A stretch of DNA of 62,447 nt, taken from assembly GCA_947463915.1 (NCBI GenBank), contig CANHVO010000006.1:1-62447 (forward strand). Direction: 5' to 3'. The DNA is from Planctomycetaceae bacterium (GTDB lineage: Bacteria > Planctomycetota > Planctomycetia > Pirellulales > Pirellulaceae). The notes under the pieces are model-generated. The model was not told the DNA's origin. It saw only the letters and a program-made list of their open reading frames with translations, and ran no database searches. Below are positions 51,865-59,767 of this stretch, one piece after another (position 1 is the first letter of the stretch; every line of letters begins with the position of its first letter). The position numbers and the translations under genes are program-made.

Positions 51865-53855
51865 CCTACTTTTTTCAATGGCTCTCCGAGGCTTGGCTTA
51901 GCTCGATCGCTCGAACCATCCTACTAGGCGGAGTTGCCATCCTTGTTTTTTGGCTGATCGACCGAGTTTGCCAATCCTTGGCCGCCACTCAACGCTCCTG
52001 GCTATGGCGGCTGCTGTATATCAAACTGGCAAGTTTGCTTTTTTGCTCGTTCACCGTCGTTTCTCTACCTGCTGCAGCCAACTTTTGGTCCAGGCCGTCG
52101 ACCGAATCCGCCATGACCATTGGCATGTCCGCTTCGGATTTCTCTGCGCACGATTTAGTTCCAGCTAATCCACAATCGAACTACGCTGAAGGTTTCCCCC
52201 AGCTTTCGCCTCAGGCGTCTGTGGCTCCAATGAGCCAGCGGTGGCCGGCTTTACCTATGGTTCTTGCGATCGTGTGGATTGTTGGAGCCCTTGGGTTAGC
52301 TACGCTTGCTTTTTCAAGGTATCGCAGTCTTCTTGTGAGATTGCGAAAAGCGACGGTACCAACTGATTCGGGGACTGCCATGCTCTATCGGTCTGTCCTA
52401 AACGAGCTGGGGATTCGCAAGGGGCCTGAGCTGGTTTTGGTGATGCTCGATTGCAGCCCATGTCTTGTGTGGGATCGCCGCACCTGCATCGTGTTGCCCT
52501 TTGACTTTCGCCAGTGCTATGGCAAAGAAGCGTGCAGGATGGCGGTGGCTCATGAGCTGGGGCACTTCGTTCGCCGAGATCTGCAATGGAACGCTCTAGC
52601 GGCACTCGTGTCCACCTGGTTGTTTTTCTTTCCTTTGATTTGGTTGATGAATAAGCGGTATCGCATCGCCTTGGAAATGGCCTGCGACGCTTACACGATC
52701 GATCGAGCACGTGTCGATCGCATTGGTTATGCAAATTTACTTGTCGGTCTTCTCGATTCCAGAAGCCGATGGGCGGCCTCGGCAACGTTTGTTGCCATGG
52801 CTGGTTCCGGTTCTTTCCGTTCTCTTTCAGCAAGGTTGAATGCTATGAAGTTTCGAAAGCAAAGTCACGTTTGGTTGAGAAGATTGTCGCTTGGCGCTGC
52901 TGGTTGCGTTGTTGGTGCTTCGCTTTTGCCATGGGGCTTCGCGAGCGATGACGAGCCCAAGCAAAAGAAGAAGGCCAAGTCGAACTCGGAAGCGAAGGTT
53001 GAGTCCAACCTGCAAGTCGGCTCGAGCAGTTCCTCTGACAGCGTGGTTGTGACTGGCGTGATCACAGCGGGGCAACCAGTTGGCGAATCGTTTAGTGTCT
53101 CCGCCGGTAATGGTAGCATCGCAAGTTCGTCATCGAGTTCTGCGGGTACGGGAGGTTCTTCTGGTTCAGGAAGTTCGGCGAGTGCCAGCAGTAGCCCTGG
53201 CCAAAAGAATCAGGAGAGCGTTTCCAAAACTATCAATACGGTGGATGGCAAGCGAACGATGACCATGGCGGTGACTTCCAAATCCCGAACGATACTCATT
53301 CATCAAGATGCCAAGGGGACCTTTCGCGTCGAGATTCAAGATAATACCGTGGGGAATTCAGAGAAGAGGAGCTATGTCGCCGAAAGTCGCAAAGAGTTTG
53401 CACAGGCACACCCAGAGGTCTATGAATCAATCAAGTCTTACCTTCAGGATCATCCGCCTGTAGTTCTGGCAGATCGCAAACCTCGCGACCCTGGTCAGAT
53501 GAATCTTTTCCCAAACGTGAAGGGAGCGATGGTCGAGGGCAAGCCACTCTCGCGTGCCGTCGCTGGCGTGCCCCTTACTCCTAGCGTACCTTCAGCACCA
53601 AGCGTACCTTCAGCACCAAGCGTCCGTGCTATAGTAGGTGTCCCTGCTGCACCGAGCGTCCCGGCCGTGCCGAGCGTTGCTGCCGTGCCGAGCGTTGCTG
53701 CCGTGCCGAGCATTCCGACAGCACCAAGTGCACCTGCATTACCCGCCCTAGAAGGTGTACTCGAAGCACTCGACAAGATCCGATCGGAGTCAGCGGGGAA
53801 TGTGGAGATCGAGAAACTCATTGAGAGCATCAAAGCAAAGCTTGATGAAAAGTAG
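51861..53855 (+). CDS. M56-family (BlaR1-like) membrane metallopeptidase with a long repetitive tail
   Basis: 664 residues. Four helices are seen early (about 14-34, 50-72, 129-152, 246-264); the zinc motif HELGH (231-235) lies in AVAHELGHFVRRD, with LEMACDAY (about 281-288) holding the third ligand. A fifth helix follows at about 341-360. There is no penicillin-binding sensor domain. The outer region has a Ser/Gly-rich linker (about 388-447), a compact part of about 80 residues (450-530) and a Pro-Ser-Val-Ala repeat (about 571-630). The protease would cleave its cognate repressor in response to an unknown signal. Confidence 0.88.
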   Translation: MTYFFQWLSEAWLSSIARTILLGGVAILVFWLIDRVCQSLAATQRSWLWRLLYIKLASLLFCSFTVVSLPAAANFWSRPSTESAMTIGMSASDFSAHDLVPANPQSNYAEGFPQLSPQASVAPMSQRWPALPMVLAIVWIVGALGLATLAFSRYRSLLVRLRKATVPTDSGTAMLYRSVLNELGIRKGPELVLVMLDCSPCLVWDRRTCIVLPFDFRQCYGKEACRMAVAHELGHFVRRDLQWNALAALVSTWLFFFPLIWLMNKRYRIALEMACDAYTIDRARVDRIGYANLLVGLLDSRSRWAASATFVAMAGSGSFRSLSARLNAMKFRKQSHVWLRRLSLGAAGCVVGASLLPWGFASDDEPKQKKKAKSNSEAKVESNLQVGSSSSSDSVVVTGVITAGQPVGESFSVSAGNGSIASSSSSSAGTGGSSGSGSSASASSSPGQKNQESVSKTINTVDGKRTMTMAVTSKSRTILIHQDAKGTFRVEIQDNTVGNSEKRSYVAESRKEFAQAHPEVYESIKSYLQDHPPVVLADRKPRDPGQMNLFPNVKGAMVEGKPLSRAVAGVPLTPSVPSAPSVPSAPSVRAIVGVPAAPSVPAVPSVAAVPSVAAVPSIPTAPSAPALPALEGVLEALDKIRSESAGNVEIEKLIESIKAKLDEK

Positions 53856-53956
53856 TAAGCGGGATCATCTCGACGTACTTAGTCAACTAGACGAGCAGCC
53901 CTTACGATACGCCGACAAAGCCTTGAGGACGGCATATCCCTGAAAGCCCGGAGGGC

Positions 53957-54021
53957 GGCATATCCCTGCCGGTGGCGTAAGCCACCGGTCCTGAATGTTC
54001 CTTGTATTGAGCCCGGAGGGC
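53957..54021. repeat. Composite hairpin repeat, copy 2
   Basis: GGCATATCC, then GCCGGTGGCGTAAGCCACCGGT (53968-53989), then about 20 bases and GCCCGGAGGGC (54011-54021). A further GCCCGGAGGGC precedes it at 53946-53956. It copies the order seen at 34138-34205. It separates the converging M56 and cold-shock genes. Confidence 0.75.
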
Positions 54022-54059
54022 GACACATCCAGGCTCAAATAGACGCCGTTTTGCAGATT

Positions 54060-54443
54060 TCAGTCAGCCATCGACTCGGGCGGATTCGACTCAGGATTCG
54101 ATTCCAGCTCTTCCTTGGGCCCTGATTTCTCACGCCACGTTGGTTTCCGTTGGCGAGCTCTTGGATGATGCGAAGCTTGCAGTTCGCGAATCAATTTTTC
54201 GTCGAGTGTCTTGGAAAGCGGGCGCGCGGGAGTCTGCACGATCGTCGCCTCTAATTTTTGCTCATCCAGTCGCAAGATCTCATTGATTTCAAACTCAACT
54301 TCTTGGTTCTCCTCGAGCAGTCGCCCCTGCAGGCCGCCTCGAAGCGCGGAGAAGTGAAAGAAGACATCGTCCCGAAAGTGATCGGTTTTGATGAAGCCGA
54401 ACTTTCGTTCTGGAATCAACTTGATGATATGTCCAACGCGCAT
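54060..54443 (-). CDS. Cold-shock-domain protein with charged C-terminal extension
   Basis: 127 residues. The first 65 are a cold-shock domain: IPERKFGFIKTDHFRDDVFFHFSAL contains RNP1-like (FGFI) and RNP2-like (VFFHF) motifs that bind single-stranded RNA or DNA. The remaining 60 residues are basic then acidic (RQRKPTWREK, EELESNPES) and probably disordered. It starts 3 bp after the zinc-finger-like gene's stop, so it is the last gene of the fatty-acid-type operon. It may regulate its transcripts; this is inference. Confidence 0.85.
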   Translation of the reverse strand: MRVGHIIKLIPERKFGFIKTDHFRDDVFFHFSALRGGLQGRLLEENQEVEFEINEILRLDEQKLEATIVQTPARPLSKTLDEKLIRELQASHHPRARQRKPTWREKSGPKEELESNPESNPPESMAD

Positions 54444-54446
54444 CGC

Positions 54447-54848
54447 TTAGCCTCGCCCCTCAGGACGCAAACGCCCCACGCTACTCTGAAAATACTTTTT
54501 TCGTCTGGCCACTACCGCGTCGCGGTGTTGGCTCTCGGACAAATCGTCCAAATTCGACTGGCAAAAACGGCAGCCAATCTTCTCCAGGTGAAATTTAATG
54601 TAATTGGCTTGATCGTCCATCATGGCGCCAAGAAGGTAGCTGCCTAGATCTTCGCGACTTGGGCAACTCAGCCGATGTCTTCGCCAAATATCGCCAACAC
54701 TATGGACGCCGCTGTCGCGTCGCGAGATCACTAGCCCAAGCTGTTGTCGCAGCGACTCATCATTTCGCAACGCCGCCTCAATACGAGCCATTACGTCCGC
54801 TGGCAAGGATTCGTCGATGTAGGCCAAAAGAGTTGTGTCGTTGAACAT
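54447..54848 (-). CDS. Planctomycete conserved small protein, zinc-finger/anti-sigma-like
   Basis: 133 residues. The N-terminal helix (LLAYIDESLPADVMARIEAALRNDESLRQQL) resembles the start of zinc-finger anti-sigma-like proteins. A later segment, CPSREDLGSYLLGAMMDDQANYIKFHLEKIGCRFCQSNLDDL, has His and two Cys arranged as HxxxxGCxxC, which could bind zinc. It starts 5 bp after fabF and 3 bp before the cold-shock gene. Related proteins seem common in planctomycetes, but I know no function. Confidence 0.7.
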   Translation of the reverse strand: MFNDTTLLAYIDESLPADVMARIEAALRNDESLRQQLGLVISRRDSGVHSVGDIWRRHRLSCPSREDLGSYLLGAMMDDQANYIKFHLEKIGCRFCQSNLDDLSESQHRDAVVARRKKYFQSSVGRLRPEGRG

Positions 54849-54853
54849 GTGCT

Positions 54854-56140
54854 TTAGCCGTTTCTCAAGGCACCGACAGCTAATGTCACGTTTTGCCCAC
54901 CAAAACCGAAACTATTATTCAAGGCAACCTTGATCTTAGCTGGCCTAGCGACATTGGCTACATAGTCTAGATCGCAATCTGGGTCTGCTGTTTCTTGATT
55001 GATCGTTGGAGGCAAAACACCATCGCGAATGGCCATCATGCAAACGATCATCTCGGTCACGCCCGCAGCTGCAATCAAGTGTCCCATCATGCTCTTGGTA
55101 CTCGATACAGGTGTCAGTCTAGCACGATCGCCAAACACGCCTTTGCAAGCAAGCGTTTCAGTACGATCATTGACCGAGGTGCTCGTGCCGTGAGCATTGA
55201 CGTAGCCGATCTCGTCCAGGTTCAATTTCGCGTCTGCGATGGCATTTCGCATGCATCCAATTGCTCCTCGGCCTTCAGGATGGATGTCGGTGATACGATA
55301 AGCGTCAGCCGTACTGCCGTATCCGAGCACTTCACCTAGGATCGCAGCGCCACGTTTTCTGGCGTGTTCGTATTCTTCAAGAATGACAATGGCCGCCCCT
55401 TCGCCGAGCACGAATCCGTCGCGATCTTTATCGAAAGGACGAGAGGCCTTGGTCGGATCGTCATTGCGTTGCGACAAGGTTGTCAACAAGCTAAAGCCTG
55501 TCAAGCCAAAGGGGTGGATCATGCTGTGAGCCCCACCTGCAATCATGGCATCGGCATCGCCACAACGGATTAATTCCGTTGCTTCACCGACCGCTTGGCT
55601 GCTCGCGGCACATGCTGTCAAGCAATTGCTGTTTGGCCCTTGAGCATCGAACATGGCTGCTAAGTGAGCAGAAGGCATGTTTGGTTCTTGTTCCAATTCG
55701 GCTTCGACGTTTAAGACCTGTCGGCCTCGTCTCAAAAATGCGGCCAAGTCAAAAGGACCATTTTGAACGCCGGCAGCCATCATATTGGTGAAATTCGGGA
55801 AATCTTGGTTGCCTTCGCCGGCTCCCATGTAGACTCCAAGTCGGGTCGGTGCTAATCCGGAATCGAGAAGTCCCGATTGAGCCATGGCCTGTTTGGCAGC
55901 TCCAATCGCAAAACGAGTATGTCGGCCTCGGTTCTTCCAAACGGCAGCGTCTTCGCCCGCTTTAGAAATACACCAGTCTTTAACTTCGGCAGCGATCGTT
56001 GTAGGGTAGCCGGTTGGGTCGAAGACGGAGATCTGCCCCACCCCGCTTTTGCTTTCCCTAAGTGCGGACCAAACCGTTTGGACGTCATGACCAAGCGGAT
56101 TAACCATTCCGATTCCAGTTACTACAACACGACGGCGCAT
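54854..56140 (-). CDS. fabF: Beta-ketoacyl-ACP synthase II-like (FabF)
   Basis: 428 residues from the ATG at 56140 (MRRRVVVTGIGMVNPLG, the usual start); an upstream in-frame start at 56173 is less likely. It condenses malonyl-ACP with acyl-ACP to lengthen a chain. The catalytic Cys-His-His set is complete: Cys177 in LTACAAS, His317 in NAHGTST and His354 in MMGHLIAAAG, and the C-terminal NNSFGFGGQN is intact. It sits in the order ACP, dehydratase-like, FabF, which suggests a dedicated fatty-acid or polyketide-like product, not only the housekeeping pathway. Confidence 0.93.
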   Translation of the reverse strand: MRRRVVVTGIGMVNPLGHDVQTVWSALRESKSGVGQISVFDPTGYPTTIAAEVKDWCISKAGEDAAVWKNRGRHTRFAIGAAKQAMAQSGLLDSGLAPTRLGVYMGAGEGNQDFPNFTNMMAAGVQNGPFDLAAFLRRGRQVLNVEAELEQEPNMPSAHLAAMFDAQGPNSNCLTACAASSQAVGEATELIRCGDADAMIAGGAHSMIHPFGLTGFSLLTTLSQRNDDPTKASRPFDKDRDGFVLGEGAAIVILEEYEHARKRGAAILGEVLGYGSTADAYRITDIHPEGRGAIGCMRNAIADAKLNLDEIGYVNAHGTSTSVNDRTETLACKGVFGDRARLTPVSSTKSMMGHLIAAAGVTEMIVCMMAIRDGVLPPTINQETADPDCDLDYVANVARPAKIKVALNNSFGFGGQNVTLAVGALRNG

Positions 56141-56239
56141 CAACGCAATCACTCCCAAATGTGGTGTCTGCAAAAATCAAACCCAAAGCGATTGCGGATG
56201 GAATTATAACCAAAACTCGCCAGCGATAGCCAATCCAAG

Positions 56240-56812
56240 TCAGGCTGGCTTGGATTGCGAGATCGCGCGACTCTGTATAATACCTCGCGCCGCTTGGCGT
56301 TCAGCCTCGAGCATGTGCTCAGGCGCATGTATTCTATTCCCGTTTTGATCTACAGCAACATCGAACAGCTTGAGAATACGTAGCGTTCGCAGCAAATCTT
56401 CGGGAGGAAACAGGCCCTTCTCTCCGAAACGATCGTCGAGAAAGGCAAAGGAGAGTTCCAATTCCGCTCGAACTTGTCCATTTACCGTAACAGTGCCCTC
56501 AATAATGGCTCCGCTCGGCTTTTTGTCTTGGACGACAGCCGTCAAAAAAATTTGGTCGCCCGGAACAATCAATTCGTGAAATACGGCTTTGGACACCTTG
56601 GCCAAAACGGTTTTCGTGCGAAAACCACCTTCCTCAGATACCAGCAAACCACCCGTCTGAGCCATTCCCTCAATGATGAGAGAATGGGGGTAATGGGGGT
56701 GACCTGGCAGATAATCGTCGATTGGCTCCTCGCCAAACGATACGTTTTTTATGGTCGTCGCACGCGTATTGCGTACGAATTCAATAAATCTATCTATCCA
56801 AAACCAACGCAT
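56240..56812 (-). CDS. FabZ-like hotdog protein, altered catalytic histidine position
   Basis: 190 residues. The hotdog core is clear: DDYLPGHPHYPHSLIIEGMAQTGG aligns with the FabZ motif HFPGxPxxPGVLxxEAMAQ, and later segments (VLAKVSKAVFHELIVPGDQI) follow the family. The Glu (E48) is kept, but the His expected before the PG is Tyr34 (YLPG). It may have lost dehydratase chemistry, use another His (H38 or H40), or act as a binding or structural partner. A C-terminal extension (about 150-190) is specific to this protein. The next gene upstream is an ACP, 18 bp away. Confidence 0.85.
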   Translation of the reverse strand: MRWFWIDRFIEFVRNTRATTIKNVSFGEEPIDDYLPGHPHYPHSLIIEGMAQTGGLLVSEEGGFRTKTVLAKVSKAVFHELIVPGDQIFLTAVVQDKKPSGAIIEGTVTVNGQVRAELELSFAFLDDRFGEKGLFPPEDLLRTLRILKLFDVAVDQNGNRIHAPEHMLEAERQAARGIIQSRAISQSKPA

Positions 56813-56830
56813 TTATTTACTCAAACGCAA

Positions 56831-57214
56831 TTAAGCGATCTTGGATTCCACGTAACGGCACAAGTCGCTCACGGTTAACAGATCGCCGAAGTCTTGAACT
56901 CGAGGATTTGTTTCGAACTTGCTGAGATCTGCCCAAGGCATTCGCTTCTTCAATTCGGCGATACCTGTGGCGGTCACTTTGCCGTCTTGCACATAGGTGC
57001 TTTCGGTCAAAATGTCCTTCGGGAAAAGATCTTCTGTGGCAACTTTGATGCCGAAGCTTTTTTCAAGCTTGAAAACGATGTCCAAAAAGTCAATGGATTC
57101 CGCGCCCAAGTCACCGACCATCGTCGCTTGTGGCGTCACCTCGTCATCGTCGACCCCGAGGGCGTCAATCAAAGCGGCTTGGACCTTGGAAAAAACTTCT
57201 TCGCTAACTTGCAT
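56831..57214 (-). CDS. Acyl carrier protein, long form
   Basis: 127 residues from ATG 57214, preceded by GAGG ten bases upstream. The phosphopantetheine serine is S40 in GDLGAESIDFLD, in place of the DSLDxVE of housekeeping AcpP, which is typical of specialised ACPs. Usual ACPs have about 77-80 residues; this one has an insert and C-terminal extension (GKVTATGIAELKKRMPWADL and VQDFGDLLTVSDLCRYVESKIA). It begins an operon with the FabZ-like and FabF genes and probably carries their acyl chain. A TTG seven codons upstream could extend it slightly. Confidence 0.9.
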   Translation of the reverse strand: MQVSEEVFSKVQAALIDALGVDDDEVTPQATMVGDLGAESIDFLDIVFKLEKSFGIKVATEDLFPKDILTESTYVQDGKVTATGIAELKKRMPWADLSKFETNPRVQDFGDLLTVSDLCRYVESKIA

Positions 57215-57352
57215 TTTCGATTGTTCCTCGAACAAAGACTTCGAAATTTCTTTGAAATTGTAAATGGTGAATGGAAGTGAAAGCTTTTTGGGCTTCTTTA
57301 AATAACGTTTCTATCGCAAATTGACTAGCCCAATGGGCTTTTTTCTTTGTTT

Positions 57353-57607
57353 TTACAAGCTTCGAACGTCCAATAGTTGGCACATTTCGTCCCACCACTC
57401 GGTTTCGCTCCAGTCTAATTGATTCAGGGCGTTTCGCGACTGCTCGAACTGCTCGGGAACTGTCAGGGACTCGTCAACAAACAAAATCGGCCTGTTTCCA
57501 ACGCGCACTAACCCACCGCGAACTCCGCCAAGCCACTCGCAACGAACCGCGATCCCCTCGTTTTCGGCGATTTCTAGAAGTTTCTCCAGCCGATCTAAGA
57601 TTTGCAT
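57353..57607 (-). CDS. Small conserved hypothetical protein
   Basis: 84 residues from the ATG at 57607; in-frame starts further up (57649, 57841) are possible, but the longest would overlap the divergent kinase gene. The protein is acidic, with IAVRCEWLGGVRGG followed by PILFVDESLTVPEQFEQ, a pattern I associate with a small planctomycete family of unknown role. It lies 139 bp before the ACP operon on the same strand and may share its promoter or have its own. Confidence 0.6.
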   Translation of the reverse strand: MQILDRLEKLLEIAENEGIAVRCEWLGGVRGGLVRVGNRPILFVDESLTVPEQFEQSRNALNQLDWSETEWWDEMCQLLDVRSL

Positions 57608-57743
57608 CGTGATACTCGCTTGGTTCCAGCTTGATTCGGATGAGGGCATCGTGTAATTAGACCATTCGGGAGGTCGCGACCAACGCACTGGCTGACCTTC
57701 CGGCACGGTAGCGTCTGACCTTTTCGACCGCCATATCAACTGA

Positions 57744-58571
57744 ATGCCACTTATGCCGGAAAACCTTTCCACCGACTTTCCAAAAATCAGCCAGCTCGGC
57801 CCCCACTTCTCGCCCCAAAAAGCCGAGCCGGAGGATACCACGATTGGTCAGTTGCAATTGCGATTGGCGCAGATGGAAAGGCTCGCGGCGGTCGGTGAGC
57901 TAACCAGCACAACGACTCACGAATTCAACAACCTGTTGATGACCATCCTTAATTACGCAAAGATGGGCCTCCGCAACAAAGATGATGCGAGTCGAGAGAA
58001 AGCCTTCACTCGAATCCTCGATGCGGCAAACCGTGGTGCCAAAATCACCAATACCGTCCTCGGTCTAGCTCGCAATCGAAGCGGCGAGATGGAACCAACC
58101 AACCTGGTTCCGCTGATCCAGGACACACTCGTTTTGCTTGAACGGGAAATGCAAAAGTACCGCGTGGCAATCGAAACACAATTCGAAGAAGTTCCAGATG
58201 TTTTGGCTGCTGGCAACCAGATTCAACGTTTGATGCTCAATCTGTTGACCAATGCGAGGCAAGCCATCGGCGAAGTGGGTACCATTCTTATCCGAGTCGC
58301 TTTCGAAAAGAAAACCAATTCGGTCGTCTTGACGGTCCGAGACTCGGGGCATGGAATCGCCGCCGAAAACCTACCCAAGATCTTTGAACCCTTCTTCACG
58401 ACGAAAAACGGACCAGACGATAGCGGCAAAGGCGGGACGGGCCTAGGACTCTCGGCGTGCAAAGAGATCGTTGACCAACACCAAGCTAGAGTGCGAGTTG
58501 AAAGCACCGTCGGCAAAGGAACGGCGTTCAGCATTCGCTTCCCTGCAATCGTTACGGCAGAAGTCGCTTAA
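57744..58571 (+). CDS. NtrB-type sensor histidine kinase, soluble
   Basis: 275 residues. The phospho-acceptor His59 sits in TTTHEFNNLLMTILNYA, the NtrB/two-component H-box. The ATP-binding domain has N-box LLTNARQA, G1 DSGHGIA, FEPFFTTK and G2 GGTGLGLSACKEIV. There is no membrane segment and only a short N-terminal region (1-45), so it is a cytoplasmic kinase and may sense an internal signal or a partner protein. No response regulator is adjacent; the NtrC-type regulator at 1769-3253 is one candidate, about 54 kb away. Confidence 0.9.
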   Translation: MPLMPENLSTDFPKISQLGPHFSPQKAEPEDTTIGQLQLRLAQMERLAAVGELTSTTTHEFNNLLMTILNYAKMGLRNKDDASREKAFTRILDAANRGAKITNTVLGLARNRSGEMEPTNLVPLIQDTLVLLEREMQKYRVAIETQFEEVPDVLAAGNQIQRLMLNLLTNARQAIGEVGTILIRVAFEKKTNSVVLTVRDSGHGIAAENLPKIFEPFFTTKNGPDDSGKGGTGLGLSACKEIVDQHQARVRVESTVGKGTAFSIRFPAIVTAEVA

Positions 58572-58660
58572 AAAGTTCTAAGGTTTTCCTGGCGCTCCGG
58601 CATTTCGACCCGGTGTAAGTTCAGCACTGGGCTGAATACCGCGATGCGGTTAAAGAAAAT

Positions 58661-58735
58661 AGCCGGTGGCAAGCGAAACGCCACCACCGGTCTTCTCCCA
58701 AGGTCCCGGTGGTGGCGCTTCGCTTACCACCGGCT
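58661..58735. repeat. Long GCCGGTGG-family hairpin
   Basis: A 30-bp left arm (58661-58690, starting AGCCGGTGGCAAGCG) pairs with a right arm (58706-58735, ending TTACCACCGGCT) at 28 of 30 positions, around a 15-base loop. Its core is the same GCCGGTGG/CCACCGGC as the shorter hairpins at 34149 and 53968. It lies between the kinase and lipoprotein genes. Confidence 0.85.
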
Positions 58736-58858
58736 GTCGTCTACGATCCTTTCAGGATCAAGTTGCTAGTGTACAATTTGGTCCACGGCGATGGATGCGG
58801 TATGGAATCTTCAATCGTCTATCCAACCCCATTTCCCGTCCTAACTCACACGCAAGCT

Positions 58859-59398
58859 ATGAAATTCAATTCCCGTTGTTCACTCGCGCTATTTCTTTTT
58901 TTGATAGTTGCTCAAGTCGGTTGCAAACCAGCAGATACTTCGGTGAGTCTGCCGCCGACCACCGCACAATCGACTCCGGACACAACGCCAACTGTTGCTC
59001 CCAAGACACCGACTCCAAGCGAATCGATTGCCGCGACCCCGGCGATAAAGACAGACGGCGTTTGGAAAGTCCAGTCCGCGATCATCGCCGGGCAGCCGCT
59101 TCCCCCCGAAGCCGCTAACGCAATTACACTGACGCTCACGAACGAACAGTATGTTGTCGATTTGGGCGGCGCAACCGACAAAGGAACGTTTACCACAGAC
59201 CTTAGCACCACACCAAACCGCATGACGATCAAGGGAACCGAGGGCCCCAATACCGGAAAAACCATGCTCACGATCTTCGACGCACCGGACACCCAGACAA
59301 TGCGTCTCTGTTACGACCTGGAGGGCAAAGAGTTTCCTCAAGCGTTCGAGTCAACCGCCGATAATAAATACTTCTTCGTAACCTACGTGCGTCAATAG
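58859..59398 (+). CDS. Exported (probable lipo-) protein, TIGR03067-like
   Basis: 179 residues from ATG 58859, chosen because the signal peptide (SRCSLALFLFLIVAQVGC) begins there. The Cys after VG at about position 21 is a possible lipid-attachment site, though the lipobox is weak. A Thr/Pro-rich linker (about 24-62) leads to a C-terminal domain of about 110 residues (DGVWKVQSAIIAGQPLPP...) resembling the planctomycete TIGR03067 family, which is of unknown function. It probably sits on the outer side of the cytoplasmic membrane. Confidence 0.75.
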   Translation: MKFNSRCSLALFLFLIVAQVGCKPADTSVSLPPTTAQSTPDTTPTVAPKTPTPSESIAATPAIKTDGVWKVQSAIIAGQPLPPEAANAITLTLTNEQYVVDLGGATDKGTFTTDLSTTPNRMTIKGTEGPNTGKTMLTIFDAPDTQTMRLCYDLEGKEFPQAFESTADNKYFFVTYVRQ

Positions 59399-59501
59399 AA
59401 TCCAATGTTGCAAGCACGCACCGCGCGCCGTCGCACGTGCCTGCTACTTCGATGTTTCTACGCGCTGCAAGCAAACTTCCAAATTTCGATTTTTTGCTTT
59501 C

Positions 59502-59738
59502 CTAAGACATCGCTGCGGAGACGACCAGCGCGATCCCGATGATGACGGATGCGACGACGATCGCTACCGCCACATTTTTGTTCTCTCCAAGCTCTTTCTC
59601 CAAATCGATCTTTGGGGTCATTATGTCAAATAGCTTGAAGCCACTCAGCATGAGAACGATTCCCACCAATCCGAAGATAGCCGTGGCTAAAAGTGCGGCG
59701 CCAAAAGCATTCCAGTCAGTTATCAATGCTAACATCAT
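59502..59738 (-). CDS. DUF350 small membrane protein
   Basis: 78 residues, two hydrophobic helices (about 10-34 and 55-77) with FGLVGIVLMLSGFKLFDIMTPKIDLEKELGENKNVAVAIVVASVIIGIAL, matching DUF350 (YjfL-like). It is the last gene of an operon with a glutathionylspermidine-synthase-like gene and a YgiB/YjfM-like lipoprotein gene, the same set seen in enterobacterial yjf operons. No molecular function is assigned. Confidence 0.85.
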   Translation of the reverse strand: MMLALITDWNAFGAALLATAIFGLVGIVLMLSGFKLFDIMTPKIDLEKELGENKNVAVAIVVASVIIGIALVVSAAMS

Positions 59739-59767
59739 CTACTTGTGTTCCCCGTATCTATTGCTTG

